A stretch of 64,000 bases of DNA, from the NCBI RefSeq assembly GCF_049306965.1, contig NC_133188.1, positions 9,535,501 through 9,599,500 on the forward strand, given 5' to 3'. The notes under the pieces are model-generated. The model did no database searches. It was not told the DNA's origin and saw nothing but the letters and a program-made list of their open reading frames with translations. Below are positions 11,090-24,661 of the stretch, in pieces. The DNA comes from Danio rerio (lineage: Eukaryota > Chordata > Actinopteri > Cypriniformes > Danionidae). Position numbers and translations under genes: made by a program. Position 1 is the first letter of the stretch, and each line of letters starts with the position of its first letter.

Positions 11090-11789
11090 GATATATTTTA
11101 TTGAACTCACTTGTGTTGTGGCTTATATTGTGATCTAGCCCCAGTGTTGTCAGATTGTGTGGATTTAAAATGGTTTTGTTTGGGGTGACAAAAATTTGGC
11201 ATGAGGTTTGAACAGCATCCAGTCCTTTCCAACACACACTGCAGTTGACACTGGCGTCATTACGGCGCACTTTTAGAAATACACTTTTTCAGAATGCTGT
11301 ACAGCGCTGACCCAAAACCTAAACATATCAGTCACTGCGACATAAGCAAATCATCCATAAATATTCCAATGGTTTATTGTGAAATCAGAGCTGTTCAGAA
11401 AAATGTATTAAAATACAAACGTCGTAACATGAGAATGTGAGACTCAATACAAAACATCAGCATTTTCACAATAAGAGCACCCAGTTTTATTAAGGTCGTT
11501 GAGTGTTTGTTGCCATCATGACAATCCTAAACAAAATATTCAGTGATATTCCTTCAAATCAATACTGATAGTGTAGTTTGCGCAGACACACTGAGGTTTA
11601 TCCAGTGTACAGAAGTCTGAATCATCCACATTATTTCATACGCTTCCAGAAACACGTTTACTACACGAATGTCCAGCGTTTGCTAAAACTGTTCAACTCT
11701 TTAGATGATTCCTTTCTTACAACATCTCCAACTATGGCAGCTTCTCATTACTCACCATTTCTTAATCTTACTAAATACTTGACTTGATG
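11090..11789. other. intergenic gap between convergent pim and protease genes (module 1)
   Basis: About 700 bp with no exon. It probably holds the 3' untranslated region of protease copy B on the minus strand; TTTATT (AATAAA on the minus strand) occurs at about 11094 and 11374. Conserved with 30804-31501 and 56118-56817. Confidence 0.55.
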
Positions 11790-12219
11790 TCACTCTGTGG
11801 ACTCTGGGGTCATGTGCAGCATAAGCAGGTCGGCCCCCCGGCGGACCACCACATTTAAGCTTTCGCTGGTCCTCACAGCATTATATATCTCCTCCGACGT
11901 GTTCACCTTTACCCCATTGATCTCAATAATAACATCTCCTGGCTTCATTCCGGCTCTGCAAAACAGAAAACAGGAAATGACATCATCAAAAGGATGCCTT
12001 ACTCAACAGCTGATAACATCATGTTCAGAGAGCAGCACACCTGTTGGCTGGAGATCCTACAATCACACGGTGGATGAGAACTCCATGAAAAACATCAGGG
12101 AAGGACGGGTCTCGCATCCTTAGCTCTTCGATTATACTGAGGAGGGGAAAAAGAGAATTTAAAGATAATAAACGACTCACTTCAGTGCAAAGTTTACGGT
12201 TTAAGGATTGATTGATAAA

Positions 12220-12262
12220 TAGATAAGATAGATAGATAGATTCATAGATAGATTGATAGATA
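12220..12262. repeat. degenerate GATA microsatellite
   Basis: Imperfect AGAT/GATT tetranucleotide tract in a protease copy B intron, shared in altered form with about 31935-31980 of copy C. Confidence 0.7.
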
Positions 12263-13699
12263 GTTTAATAGACAGATCAGCAAAACAATCAATATTACAT
12301 TCGCTTCAACCAAAAACACTTCAATGTCTGCGGTTTAATTACTTTTGCTAATAACATAGTAAAAACATCCGAAAAGCATTATTCCCATAAAACATTTGTT
12401 TTTAAGTTGGTTTTTTTTGTCACTGCAACACAGAAAGGCCTTTGTCCCGCTCTTACATTTCAGGTAAAACTAAACAAGGTCGACTGTGATTGGCCACTTT
12501 TCATATCATTTAAATCACTGCTTCGGAATCACGGTATTTTGTGCGGGTATTTTTGCATTAAATTGTCACAAAAATTCGAAAAACTTTTTATTTTTCGGCC
12601 GTGAAAATTGCATACAAATTCTCCTTGATAAATTAAGCACTTTTCAACAGAACAAGCCAATTTTCCAGGTATTCCAGCACTTGAATTTCTAAGAGCCAAA
12701 TCTAGTGGTATATAACAAAAATCTGCAGATTCCATAATGTATGAATTTTGCTCTCCTGTAAAATTGTAATAAAAGTGTTTGGCACCTGGGGGTCAAAGTC
12801 AACATCATCACTCCAATGTAACGCCTTTTCGATCCCGATTCTCCAAACCAAGAGTCTGAAAAAAAAGACCCAATAACCGGGAAACGGGCCTGGGTACGGT
12901 TCGGATAGCATAGTGCAAGTACGCCCTAAATACCTTAAACCAGAATTTTCTACCTCTGAATAAAGTTGCATGTCTGCGGCTATAAATACTCCTACCGCAC
13001 TTGTGATAATTTTACAGAGTGGCACACGTCACATCAGCCGGTGTGTGAATGAAGTGCTTGATGCATCACTGAGACAGCACGCAGTCCTCCGTTATCTGCG
13101 GACACTTCCAATCCAAAACAGCAGTAAAAAGGGAAGAAATCAGTGTGTTAAGGATCTGTCCAATGTATTATTGAGCCTTTTCTAGTTTTAAATTTCAGGT
13201 AGGCCTACTTTGTGTGTGAAGAGCAGGTAATAACCCACTCAGTTCCAGTGTTGCGAATGCGATCTGCTGATCTAACAGCTACATGATTTAGAAACAGAAA
13301 TGAACTCGTCGTTTCAGGTCGAAATGAACCAATATAATATATATTATATTATAATAAATTAATATAATGTAATATAATAAATTAATATTTATTTAAATTA
13401 ACAGGGACAAATAGTGTTGGAGAAAGTTTTTCATGTTGTCATGAACGTGACACGCAGTTTGAATTGTAAATAAACGGAGAATGATTGACAGGCGCAGCGG
13501 AGGGAAGCGCAGAACTGAACATGAATTTAACCATGTGAATATTGATCTGTACTTCACATTAAACTATAGAATGGCTTCAAAACATTTGGGATACAGTAGG
13601 CCTACAAGCCAATTTTCTACTGTCTTATAAAAGGCTAACTTTTTGGCTTTTCTTTGCTTATAAATAACACAGAATATAGAGCACCTGCAAGATGGGATT

Positions 13700-13766
13700 T
13701 GCAGCAAAAATATGCAGTATCGAACCAATATCCAATCCAAGTATTAGGATCGGTGCAGCCCTAATT
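13700..13766. repeat. right end of a hAT-like repeat (remnant)
   Basis: The segment ending GGATCGGTGCAGCCCT matches the right end of the fuller repeat at 39445-40583. The left part was lost in the deletion that shortened copy B. Confidence 0.5.
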
Positions 13767-14036
13767 AAAAAATTAAATATCCCCAAAAGATTACACATGT
13801 TAAAAGTACAACCTCAAAGCTCCATCTGTACCTTAACATTGATTTTGATGGTGGCGATGTCTGCAGCCTGGTCCACATCCTGGACTGTGGCGTTGTAAGT
13901 CTCACCATTAGTCAGTTTGACACGAACACCACGCTTGTTGGCGACCACATGGGCATTTGTCACTATCAGGTCATCACTACTTATTATAAAGCCAGAGCCA
14001 TTCGAGATGGGTCCCTCACGGCCAGAAAAGGGGTGT

Positions 14037-14988
14037 CTGAAAAGAAAGAGTGTAATATTAGTCACAATTCCCAAACACAACCGAAACTAAAACCATCTGG
14101 TCATCTTAAAATAGAAACAAGTGATCCAAAAAGTCTCTATAGATAAAAACAACATAAAACACCCTGCTGAAAAAAACAATCCTGTTGTGCGCGCGCATGT
14201 AAAGGTAACTGGGTGAACAAGTCAAACAAAGTATATACACAAGAGAACATAAAAATATACAACAATTCAAAAAAATGAAGCAAGAATAATAAAGATTTAA
14301 ATAAAACATATAATAGATAGATAGTACAATAATAATAATGATAGTAATAATGTCAGTGAAAATGACAACAGCATTATTAATACCAACAACAACAACTACA
14401 ACTACCACTTACGATTACTTAACATTCAGAAATTAAACCGAATTAACAAAAAATATTGTAAATATATGTGTAGTGTTAAAACATTGTTGGGTTTTACAAC
14501 CCTGCGAAATGTGAGAATGTTTTAACAATAGAAATGATAAAAAAGTAAAGAATTAGGTTAACTTGATTGTTTTTATAAATGTAAGTGAGTTGAACATAAA
14601 ACAGTCAAGTTGCCCCCAATAAACTTAAGAATTGAGTTGCTTCAACACGTTAAATAAGTATTTTATAAATGTCTATTAACAATAATTTTGTTAATAATAA
14701 TGACATTTGGGGAAAAGGGTTTGGTTCTATTTTTATAGTAATTAAATGTTTATAATTTAAAATGTTTATAATAATTAGATGTTTTGCCGCCTTGTTTTTG
14801 AGTTGTGCAATGCAAAAAGACCCTCTTATAGCAAGATTAGGGAAGCACCGAAATGAAGCTTGTTGATTGAAACGGAAAATTCTAGATGCATTTGGCTGAA
14901 AACTGACACTGAAAAGGCTTTTTAATAATTGGAAATTATTTTAATAAATAAAAAAATTATAGTTTTATATCAAATAATAAAGTAATTT
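14037..14988. other. non-coding flank, AT-rich
   Basis: Nearly collinear with 43415-44369. Short AT-rich tracts (ATAATA, CAACAA, GATA) occur near 14280-14400. If the protease has an N-terminal exon it should lie upstream in this direction, but none was recognised. Confidence 0.5.
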
Positions 14989-15345
14989 GGCGACGCAGTA
15001 GGTAGTGCTGTCACCACACAGCAAGAAGGTCACTGGTTCGAGCCTCGGCTGGGTCAGTTGGCATTTCTGTGTGGAGTTTGCATGTTCTCCCTGCGTTCGC
15101 GTGGGTTTTCTTCGAGTGCTATGGTTTCCCCCACAGTCCAAAGACATGCGGTACAGGTGAATTGAGTAGGCTAAATTGTCTACATGTATGAGTGTGAATG
15201 AGTATGTATGTATGTTTCCCAGAGATGGGTTGCAGCGGGGAGGGCATCCGCTGTGCAAAAACATATGCTGGATAAGTTGGCGGTTCATTCCACTGTGGTG
15301 ACCCCAGATTAATAAATGGACTGAGCCAAAAATAAACGAATGAAT
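14989..15345 (+). mobile_element. DANA-type SINE (module 1 side)
   Basis: A tRNA-derived head (GGCGACGCAGTAGGTAG, box-B-like GGTTCGAGCC), the conserved core GTGTGGAGTTTGCATGTTCT, and the tail GATAAGTTGGCGGTTCATTC followed by short GAATGAATG-type repeats. The flanks AATAAAGTAATTT and AATAAAGTATTTT look like a target duplication. The paralogue at 44370-44733 is at the same site. Confidence 0.9.
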
Positions 15346-15424
15346 GAATAAAGTATTTTTGTGAGGCTTTTAAATTAAACTCAATAACTTAAATTAACAG
15401 TGAAATTAATAGTAAAAATAAAAA

Positions 15425-15667
15425 TGATTCCATCATTTATTCACCCTCTGCATATTTGAAATCGTTATGAGTTTCTTTCTTCTGTTAAACACAAAAGAAG
15501 ACATTTTCAATAATGCTGAAAACCTCTAGCTATCGACTTCTATTGCAGGAAAAATAACTATTATAAAAGTCAATGTTCAGGTTTTCAGCATTATTAAAAA
15601 TATCTTCTTTTATGTTCAACAGAGTCAAAAAAAAACTCATCAGAAATGATGACAGAAGTTTCCTTTT
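15425..15667. repeat. hairpin-forming dispersed repeat
   Basis: Left arm (TTTCTTCTGTTAAACACAAA, then ATAATGCTGAAAACC) and right arm (GGTTTTCAGCATTATT, then TTCTTTTATGTTCAACAGAG) are inverted complements around a short loop. This resembles a widespread fish hairpin MITE. It is also present at 44808-45050. Confidence 0.65.
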
Positions 15668-15981
15668 AGGGTAAACCACACAACTACTTGCAAATATGCT
15701 CATGTTACATTCCCTCGAGTTAGACAGTTCAGTTTATTCTTCTTTTTTTTTTTTTTAAGAGCCTCTATTATGGGTTTTTGAGAATGACCTTCCATGTATT
15801 GTGTAACACAGCTCTAAGAGAAGTGAATTATTCAGCTAAGACTTAAATCTGCAAGCGTGCAGTGTTTAAAACTGTTGATTCATTTATAAAAGAGTCAACT
15901 TGCAGTGCTTCAAATGAATCGTCTTGATAACGAGTCTTTAGCTGTGCCGGCGTGACCAGAAAATGGAACTAAAGCTCCGCC

Positions 15982-16870
15982 CAGGGCTGGATTAACCAAT
16001 GGGCCTTATAGGCACAGGCCCAGTGGCCCGTGCGCACTTGGGGCCCCTGCGAGGGGGGAGAAGAAAAAGACAATTTCGGGGTGTCTTTTTAGGCTAACTG
16101 CAAATAGCGCACCTAGTTGGAATAAGCTATTCACGCTTTACGCCCATCGATGCTTGATTGACAGAGACAACATGAGTAAAGAGCAGGGCCAGACGGAATC
16201 TGCGGATGTTTTTTACTATTTTTGCTGAGAATTTTGGTAAAAATCTGCGGATTTCTGCGGAATTATTTTGGGAGCATCCAGCGGAGTATCATAACTTACA
16301 CCTTAATATATTAAATAAAAAGTAATAAATTACTGAATAAAAACTGAATAAATTCAGATTTACACATTTACTCAAGTAAATAAACAGAATTAATGATAGG
16401 CTAAAAATCTGCAGAAAAATCTGTGGAATTCTGTGCGCGCAGATTCCGTGTGGGTCTAAAGAGCTATGCAGCATCACAGCCTGAGTGGCGTATCTCGTAA
16501 TGTGCACAGCAACATCTTTTGACGCGATTGATCATCAACCCGGTTCGAATCCACCATCTGCTGAACTTGTGCTACTTTTTTCTCCCCATTACATATCAGA
16601 TTAGAAATATATTTATTTTTAACAGGAAGGAAACATTTTTAATAAATAATGCAAATGTGATATAAAGTCAAGTGCCTCGTGGGTATTTAATAATGTTTAG
16701 CCTTAATAAAGGTGCCTCCCTCTCTGTAAAAACTATATTGCTCAGACAACGGTATTTCATCTGAGCAAAAAAATCACATATAACTATTATTATTATGTTT
16801 AAATTGTCTTTCTTTCTTTAACTAAACAGAATGCTGCAATCGGTCAAGCGCGGAAACGTCAGTTTTGAAA
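15982..16870. mobile_element. truncated hAT-like DNA element
   Basis: Begins CAGGGCTGGATTAACCAATG, like the fuller element at 45361-47153, then runs collinear with that copy until about 16860, where it stops. The right end and the THAP exon beyond it are missing here. A box-B-like GGTTCGAATCC at about 16540 is part of this repeat, not a tRNA gene. Confidence 0.6.
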
Positions 16871-17633
16871 TAAATTCAAAACTGTTACCAACTGTTAATT
16901 AATTGTTTTTGCTACTTGTAACCGCTTGTAGTGCATCTGGTTAACTCTTTATATTCTCATATCACGTCTAACGCCATGATGAAAATGCGACGCATGCCGC
17001 TTCGTTTACGGATTTAAATGCGTTTGCATTTAAATGCACAATCCTCTGGCACTTGTCGTTGCTATGGCCATCATCAGTTTCCGGGATAAATAACAAAACG
17101 GGAGGGTGGCGGGAGATGGGTCTGAAATTACAGGAGACTTATTATTTGCTAAATAATCATATGAGAGTCGCTGCCATAATTTGGTAAAAATAAATGCATA
17201 TTCTAAGACAATGAAAGTGTTCTTTGACCTTGAATGTACATCAGCCTGTTGTTGGAGACCTCGCACCCCCCACCCCCCCCCCCCCCCCAAAAAAAAAATG
17301 ACCCTTTTTAATGTATAATAGGGGCTCTTTAAATCCATTCAGACAAACTGAGTCTGACAGAAGAACTTTTAGCTTAGCTTAGCATAGATCCTTGAATCAG
17401 ATTAGACCATTAGCATCTCGCTCAAAAAATTCCAAAGAGTTAAAGTATGCACCAAGACTGATGGAAATGAATAGCTGCTATGTTCCAGCTTGACATGGCT
17501 AGTAACTATACCTATACGCCTCTCGGGAAGTATACATGGGCATTCTGTTTGAATGGGTAAATCAAATTCTTCAAAACTGCTTGCCAAGATTACGATTACA
17601 ATACATACTATGAATAACCAATAAAATTGAACA
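16871..17633. other. non-coding module flank (module 2 side)
   Basis: Paralogous to 2113-3062 and 47545-48490 with internal losses. A poly-C/poly-A tract lies near 17265-17300. No exon is seen. Confidence 0.6.
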
Positions 17634-17638
17634 GTAAC

Positions 17639-17983
17639 TATAACAGCCTTCCATTGCTGTTATCGCCAGTCCATGCATGCTAAAGTTGTTTTTAAGCAGA
17701 ATGTCTTTATTTGTGCAGGTGAATTAAACAAAGCCTCAATCTTTGCTTCTCCTTTCTTCTTTATCATGTCAATATAACATTCACTCCATGTATACACAGC
17801 ACATATCTAAACACTGCTGTTTTCTGGCTAGCAAACAAGTTACTCTGTAGCACGGTCAAAAACCGTGTGCTTTCCCATACCTGACGCTCTTCCTCGCTTA
17901 CACAGGCACCTTAGTTATAGTTTTCAGCTAGTGACACCTAGTTGACAACATGAATCACTACAACACAAAAAATGGCTCCTACA
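17639..17983 (-). repeat. BEL/Pao 3' LTR
   Basis: Direct repeat of 24662-25030, starting TATAACAGCC and ending TCCTACA on the plus strand. It differs from its partner by two short indels and a few substitutions. Confidence 0.9.
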
Positions 17984-20900
17984 CACCGGCCCCTTAATTG
18001 ATTATGGTAATTAACATAACAATTACAAATATTACGTAAAGGAGCCATAACAAATATTGAAGCACCACATGACACAGACTGTAACAGTCCACATTAGTCA
18101 TTTACCTCCAGAAACAGACAAAGCTTTCTTACAGGTCGTTCTAAAATACTACTCTTGGTTTTAACTTTTACAGTTCGTACCAGGCCCTTATTATCTGAAA
18201 AGGTTTCTAATACTCGACCAAGTGGCCATGAACCACGAGGCGCAGTAGGATCCAGTAAAAGTACAATGTCCCCTGTACTAAAACTTTGACGTTCTTTTGT
18301 CCATTTTTGACGTTTTTGGAGTAGAGGAAGATACTCCCGTATCCATCTATTCCAGAAAAGATCAGCTAGGTACTGCACTTGTTTCCATCTTCTTTTCACA
18401 TAGAGATCTGTTCTTTCAAAAAGACCTGGTGGTAAAGCAGGCTTGCCTTTCATGAGAAGCAGATGATTTGGAGTAAGAGCTTCAAGGTCATTGGAATCAC
18501 TGGATACCTTGGTAATGGGACGATCATTTAGGATTGATTCTACTTCACACAGAATGGTATGAAAGGATTCGTCATCCAGTGTTTGTTGGCGAAGTACAGA
18601 GCAAAGAATGTTTCTCACCATCCGAATAATGCGCTCCCATGCACCTCCATAATGGGATCCAGCCGGTGGATTGAAGCTCCACTGAACCCCTACTTGAAGT
18701 TACTCCTTTTCAATTTGCTTGTCGTTCCATGCAGAAATGGCCTCTTTTAATTCTCTGTTGGCACCAATGAAGTTTGTTCCATTATCTGACCTGATGTGTA
18801 CTACTTGACCTCTACGAGAAATAAATCTTCGTAGAGCATTTATACATCCATCTGTGTCCAAAGAATAGGCTACTTCCAAGTGCACCGCTCTACTTGCCAT
18901 ACAAGTAAAAATCACTCCGTATCGTTTTACTGTACTACGTCCTATTCTAACTTCGTTAGGACCGAAGTAATCCACACCAGTATTTGTAAAAGGTGGAAGA
19001 TTAGGTGTAATTCGTTCAAGAGGTAGGTCAGACATCTTTTGTTCGCCCGTCTTTCCTTTGTAACGTCTACATACAATACATTTGGAAATGACTTTTCTTG
19101 CAGCAGCATTAGCGTTTATAATCCAATATGTTTGTTTGAGTTTGGACAACATATGATTCCTACCACAATGACCCAATTGGTCATGAATGTGACGAAGTAG
19201 AAGATTTGACACATGGTGATTTTTGGACAAAATGATGGGATGTTTGGCTTCGATAGGCATGGCTGCCTTTCTGAGTCTTCCTCCTACTCTGATGAGTTCG
19301 TCATCCAATACAGGGTCCAATCTGTATATGCTGCTCTTCTTTTTGAGCCCACAAGAACCATGCTTCAGCTGTTGAATCTCATCTCGAAACTCTTGCTGCT
19401 GACTGAAGCAAACAATGGCTATTTCAGCCTCAAAGAGGTCTTCCAACGACAAAAATTGTACCCCCAAAGTTGCCTTGAATGACTTCATTTGTAAATCTAT
19501 GTCTGATTTCGAAGCATTGCAATTCCTTTCCAGTAACAGTAATTCCTTTCTTTTGAGACATATCAGTTTCAGTAGCTTTTTTACCTTGAGCATCCAAGCA
19601 ACTGCCACTTTCAGTTTTTTCCAGTCTGAAAAATGTGTGATAAGACAGTTACTGGCATTCTGGATATCTTGCATGATAACAGCATTCACTCTAAGATCTT
19701 TCTTGATCTCTGGATCATCATCTTCGTGCATATCGACAATTTGCTCTTTGGGGTGTAACTGATGCTCTTCTGTTCTCCAAAGAAAGCTAGGACCTGCAAT
19801 CCATCTCTTACTGTGCATAAATGCCTTGATATGCATTCCACGTGAAGCATCATCTGCCGGATTTCCTTGTTGGCAACATATATCCATTGCTGAAGCAATG
19901 TCCTATCTCTAATGTAAGAGACCCTATTTGCAACAAAGGTTTGGAAGCGTTTGTCTTCATTTTTGATGTACTTGAGCACAGTTTGACTGTCAGTCCAAAA
20001 AACTGAGTTCTCCAATTGAAGTCTTAATTCCCTTCTCAACATCTGGTCCACTTTAACAGAGAGAACAGCTGCTGTTAACTCCAAGCGAGGAATGGTTAGA
20101 GTTTTAAGGGGAGCCACTTTGGACTTAGCAAGTAGAAATGTTACATGCACTTTATCATCACTGTTAATCATCCTAAGATAAGTAACCATACCATATCCCT
20201 TTTCAGAGGCATCTGAAAAATGATGCAAACAGGCATGCATGATTTCACCGAAATCTGTAGGTTTTAAGCATCGGCCTACTTGAAACTCTGACACTTCATC
20301 CAAATTAGAAATCCAACAAGTCCAGTTTTCTGAGAGCTGGAGGTATTTCTTCATCCCAGCCCAGATTCTGTCTACACATCTCCTGTAGAAGCAACTTGGC
20401 GGGCAACATAAGAGGAGCAAGAAATCCCATAGGATCATAAACTGAACTAACAGAAGACAGAATTCCTCTTCTTGTGCACTGATGGGGTTTCAACTGCAGT
20501 TTAAATTGAAACGTGTCAGCTTCTGCACACCACTGGAGCCCCAAAGTTCGTTCTACAGGCAACTTGTCCCGGTCTAAATCCAAGTACTGGATGTCCTTAC
20601 TTCTGTACTCTTCTGGAACTGATTGTAGTACCTTACGGCTATTACTAGTCCATTTCGTCAAACAAAATCCGCCCTTTTGACAAAGAGCAACAAGATCCTG
20701 CACCATGGCAATAGCAGCCTCCTCTGAGAAGATGCTTTTCAAGCAGTCATCTACATAGAAACAATCAAAGACAGTGTTGATCACTTCTGATGGAAAAAGT
20801 GCTTGATTGTCCTCTGCCATTCGTCTTGATGCATAACATGCACAACTTGGAGAAGACGCGGCTCCAAACAGATGGACTATCATTCTATATGTAGTGACTT

Positions 20901-23900
20901 CCTGCTTCAAGTTTCCATCAGACCACCATAAAAACCGAAGAAAATCCACATCATCTTCTGCTACCTTGACCTGATGAAACACAGCTTGAATGTCAGCCAT
21001 TAGTGCTATGGTTTCCTGTCTGAATTGTAACAATACTCCTAAAAGTGAATTTGTGAGATTGGGACCTTGCAACAATTGTTTGTTGAGTGAAGTATCTCTA
21101 AACGTTGCCCCACAATCAAACACCACCCTCAATGTTCCTTTCTTTGCATGTAATACTCCATGATGAGGAATATACCAAACCTTTCCATCATCACGATCTA
21201 ATTGATGCTCTGGCACCTTTTCAGCATATCCTTTCTCCAGAACATCAGACAGAAAATGAGTATACTCCTCATGCAACAGTTGATTCCTTTCAAGCCTTTT
21301 TCTCAAACCATTACACCTTTGTTTGGCAACACTTAAGTTGTTTGGAAGTACAACATCATCACTACGAAATGGTAGCCTCAGGCTATAATGATCATCCTGC
21401 ATTTTGACAGAGTTCTTCATCATTTCCATAAATTGCAAATCCTCCCTTGACATCTCCTCTTTCTCGACAACAATTTCATTGAAGTCGTGATTATACTGAT
21501 TTTGGAGCAATTCTTCAAGCCTCCTGATAGAAATCCTGTTAACAGTAACAGAGGGTGTACCAGTTTCATCCTCACAGTTACTGCTTGCTTCTGAAAGTCC
21601 ATTAACAACCCACTTCAGTAGGGTTCTAATGGCATATGGCCCATCGCCATAGCTGTTTAATATTTCCCAAGGTTGCATTACTTGAGATGCATTAGCTCCA
21701 ATCAGTAAACCTATATTGGCTTCAATGTGAGGAATTGTTACTCTGTCCAGATATGGCCATTTGGAAATGTCCTCCTGCATTACAATATTGTCCGAATTGA
21801 CAGGCAGTTTCTTCTGTGTGTACACTTCAGGAAGAGAGAAGAACTTATTACTGTTAATACCGCATACCTCTAAACCAGTTATGACATTACAAGACACAGG
21901 CTGTTCTTGCCCCATAGTACGAAGATAGATGTTAATTCTTTTTCCTCCAATGTTAAGCTCATTCATGAGCTGTTCTGAACAAAATGAGGCTGAGCTCCCA
22001 GGGTCCAGAAAGGTATAAGTCTGAATTACTTTCTGACTTTTAACTGATTTTACTTGTACTGGAGTAATTGAAAGCAAGCACTTTTCGTTCCCGGCCCCTG
22101 TATGGCCACAAGTTTGGGTAGAGACTATGCTGCTCCTCTTTTCAGTGTCCTTTGCCTGTGAAATTCCAGCTGTTAATTTGCGATATATGTGCAAAACTGT
22201 AGGATGCATTTGCTTGCAGACTTCACAGACAAGACGATTGTCACATTCTTTGCTTAAATGTCTAGATTTCAAACAACTGAAACAAATTCCTTTTCCTTTC
22301 AAAAAGTCAATCTTTTCTCGTTGTGACTTCTTTAAAGCATGACACCTTTCCAAAACATGATTGCCTTGACATAACAAGCAAGTCTTGCTTTCATCAATCT
22401 TGCTCACAAAACGAGTTCCTTGCTGCAAGTTTTTAACTGGAACTGAGGCAACAACATTTGTAGCAAAACTGTTTCCCTTGAATACCTTACCAGCTTTGCT
22501 TGCAACTTGTTGTTTGTCTTGAATACATCCAAACACAGGATCAGAAACGATCTTTGCATGTCGTTCGATGAATTCAACAAGATGTGAGAAATTGGGTCTG
22601 GCTTGGATCAGATCCATTATCTCACAGGCCTTTTCTCGCCAACGTTCTCTCAACTTGAAAGGTAACTTCATTACAACGGTTCTCATATTACTTGGCATGT
22701 TGAGCTCTTGCATAAAAGAGATGTCATTAAGAAGCTTACAACATGAGCGCAAAAACAAGGAATATGCATATAACCCTTGTGCGTCTTCAGCCTTTAACAA
22801 GGGCCAGCCTAAAGCTTTATCCATATATGCAGCAGCAATTTTAAAATCATTACCAAATTGCTCCTTCAGAAGATTCTTAGCCAATGGATAACCTATTTCA
22901 GGATCAAGATGTTGACAACTTCGAACCAGTTCTTTAGGTTGACCTGTGGTAAATTGTTCTAAAAAATACAAACAGTCTCTTTTATTGCGAGTTCTTTCCT
23001 CAACACCATGTTCAAATGCTCTCAAAAAGGATACATAATGAAGTGGATCACCATTGAAGACTGGAATCTCTCTATTTAGAAGTGTGTGAGGTTGAGCTTG
23101 ATGTACAAGATATGCAGTGAGCTCCTCCTGCTTTTTCAAAATCTCAAAAAGAGGTTCATCGTAAGATGGAAGAGGGTTTATAGCTTGTGTTGCCATACTG
23201 CCACTGGAATGTTGTACAAACTGACTTGAGTCCTGATGTTGATGAGTGCTGGTGCCATAAGTGTTCAATCCTCCTATGTGCTGCATTGTTGTTGATTGTG
23301 ATGGGAAGTTAGAAGTAGCACGAACTGATTGTGATGGGAAGTTAGAGGTAGTGCCAGTTGGTTGTGATGGACTGCTGTTTTTAGCTCCAACTGTGGCCAC
23401 TGATAGTTGACTTGTTGGTACATATTCAGTAGCTTGTGGATTTAATATTTTTCTTCTTGTTGAATCAAAAATTCCATTTCCAATCACATCCCTTGACGTT
23501 TGACTCTTTGTAACTTCCTTTCCTTTTGAATGAGAACTACCAGTATGTGAGCATTTGCTTTGGCTGCCAACAGTACTCAAAACAGCAAGTTTTGCAGTAG
23601 ATGCTGCTATTTCAGCATCCAATTCAAGTTGTTCCTTCTGTTTTCTCAATTCCTCTTGCTTTGTTTCAATTGCATGTTTAGATTTCAATGCAGCGGCACG
23701 GGCCATAAGTGCAGCTCTCTCTGCTTCGGCCTGTACACGAGCTGATGCAGTAGAAGAACTACTACTGGAACTGTGCTTACTATAGTTAGTGGCACCCTTT
23801 GAAACATTTGAAACACTGTCTTCTGGGACGACCTCATCATTAATATTTGCATCAGTAACCCCTTCAGTTATTTCCTGACATGTGTCAGATGTGGACAACC

Positions 23901-24439
23901 ATAAATTGACATGTTCAATAAACTAATTTTTTGAAATCATTTTTGCCTTGTACCATATATCATGTTTCTCGATTTCATTATCAGGCAACAAAGTCAACAA
24001 AGATTCATGTGCTTCTTCAGCCTCCAAACATAACCTTTTGAAATTTTCAAATACACTTTGTACTTCATTTTCATATTCTCTGTTATTTTGCATCAACCTT
24101 TTAATAGTTTCTATTATTTTGTCTGCTTTGTTCAACTTTGCTTTCCTAATTGCTTGCAATGATTGCAGTTTTTCCAATAAGGCCTTTGCGGTAAGTTTAA
24201 CTGGCCTTTTTTGCCTTTCAGGCTCACTATCATCATAAAGCTGTTGTTTTGACCCAGCAGATTCTTCCTCATTTAAACACTGTTCCTCCATATTACCACA
24301 ATTTCAGAACAACCATACAGTACAAAAAATTGTCCAACCCTTTGGCAACCAATGCATTGGATTTACGCTTGTTTTGTGTGCACACATAATAAATGGCCAT
24401 TAAGTTCAGTTATTGTTGCAACAATGTACCTTTAAATCC

Positions 24440-24650
24440 TGTGTTGAATCACCATCCAATGCGAATCCAACAGGAACGAACGAAGTCCAACGCAATTAGA
24501 ACAGAAACAGCAAACGAAGTCCAATGCAACTCTATCAGGAACAGCAAACGAGATCCACAGCAACTCCAACAGGAACAGCAACGAAGTCCAACGCCACTCC
24601 AACAGGATCAGCAAGCGAGATCCACAGCAAAGATCACTGGAAGCAGAGGT
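24440..24650. repeat. short tandem repeat in the BEL/Pao leader
   Basis: Imperfect repeats built on CAGCAAACGAAGTCCAACGC and CGAGATCCACAGCAACTCC lie between the 5' LTR and gag. Leader repeats of this kind are sometimes seen in LTR elements; a function is not shown. Confidence 0.6.
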
Positions 24651-24661
24651 TTTTGACTTAA

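Larger units (their letters stand above)
11790..14036 (-). pseudogene. HtrA2-like serine protease copy B, lacking middle exons
   Basis: Minus-strand exons in gene order: 13832-14036 ([20 protein letters not shown], catalytic His in TNAHVV, catalytic Asp in AADIA), 12786-12855 ([20 protein letters not shown]), 12041-12136 ([19 protein letters not shown]; a Phe where copy D has Ser), and 11790-11955, the PDZ end with an open C-terminus MTPESTE and TGA at 11790-11792. The exons of copy C encoding [12 protein letters not shown]..., the Ser microexon [11 protein letters not shown] and [12 protein letters not shown] are absent: near 12868 and again near 13030 the sequence jumps across what is about 32590-39826 in copy C. 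Without the serine exon it cannot make an active protease. The N-terminal mitochondrial-targeting exon of HTRA2 was not found. This is the only copy in the window with an unshifted last exon. Confidence 0.88.

Noticed and set aside
12486-12735. Overlapping small frames on both strands, recurring at 32199 and 62152
   Set aside because: Mutually overlapping on opposite strands, conserved only by duplication, and inside protease introns.
16440-16570. tRNA-like segment with GGTTCGAATCC box B
   Set aside because: No cloverleaf can be drawn around it and it is part of the hAT-like repeat shared with 45361-47153.
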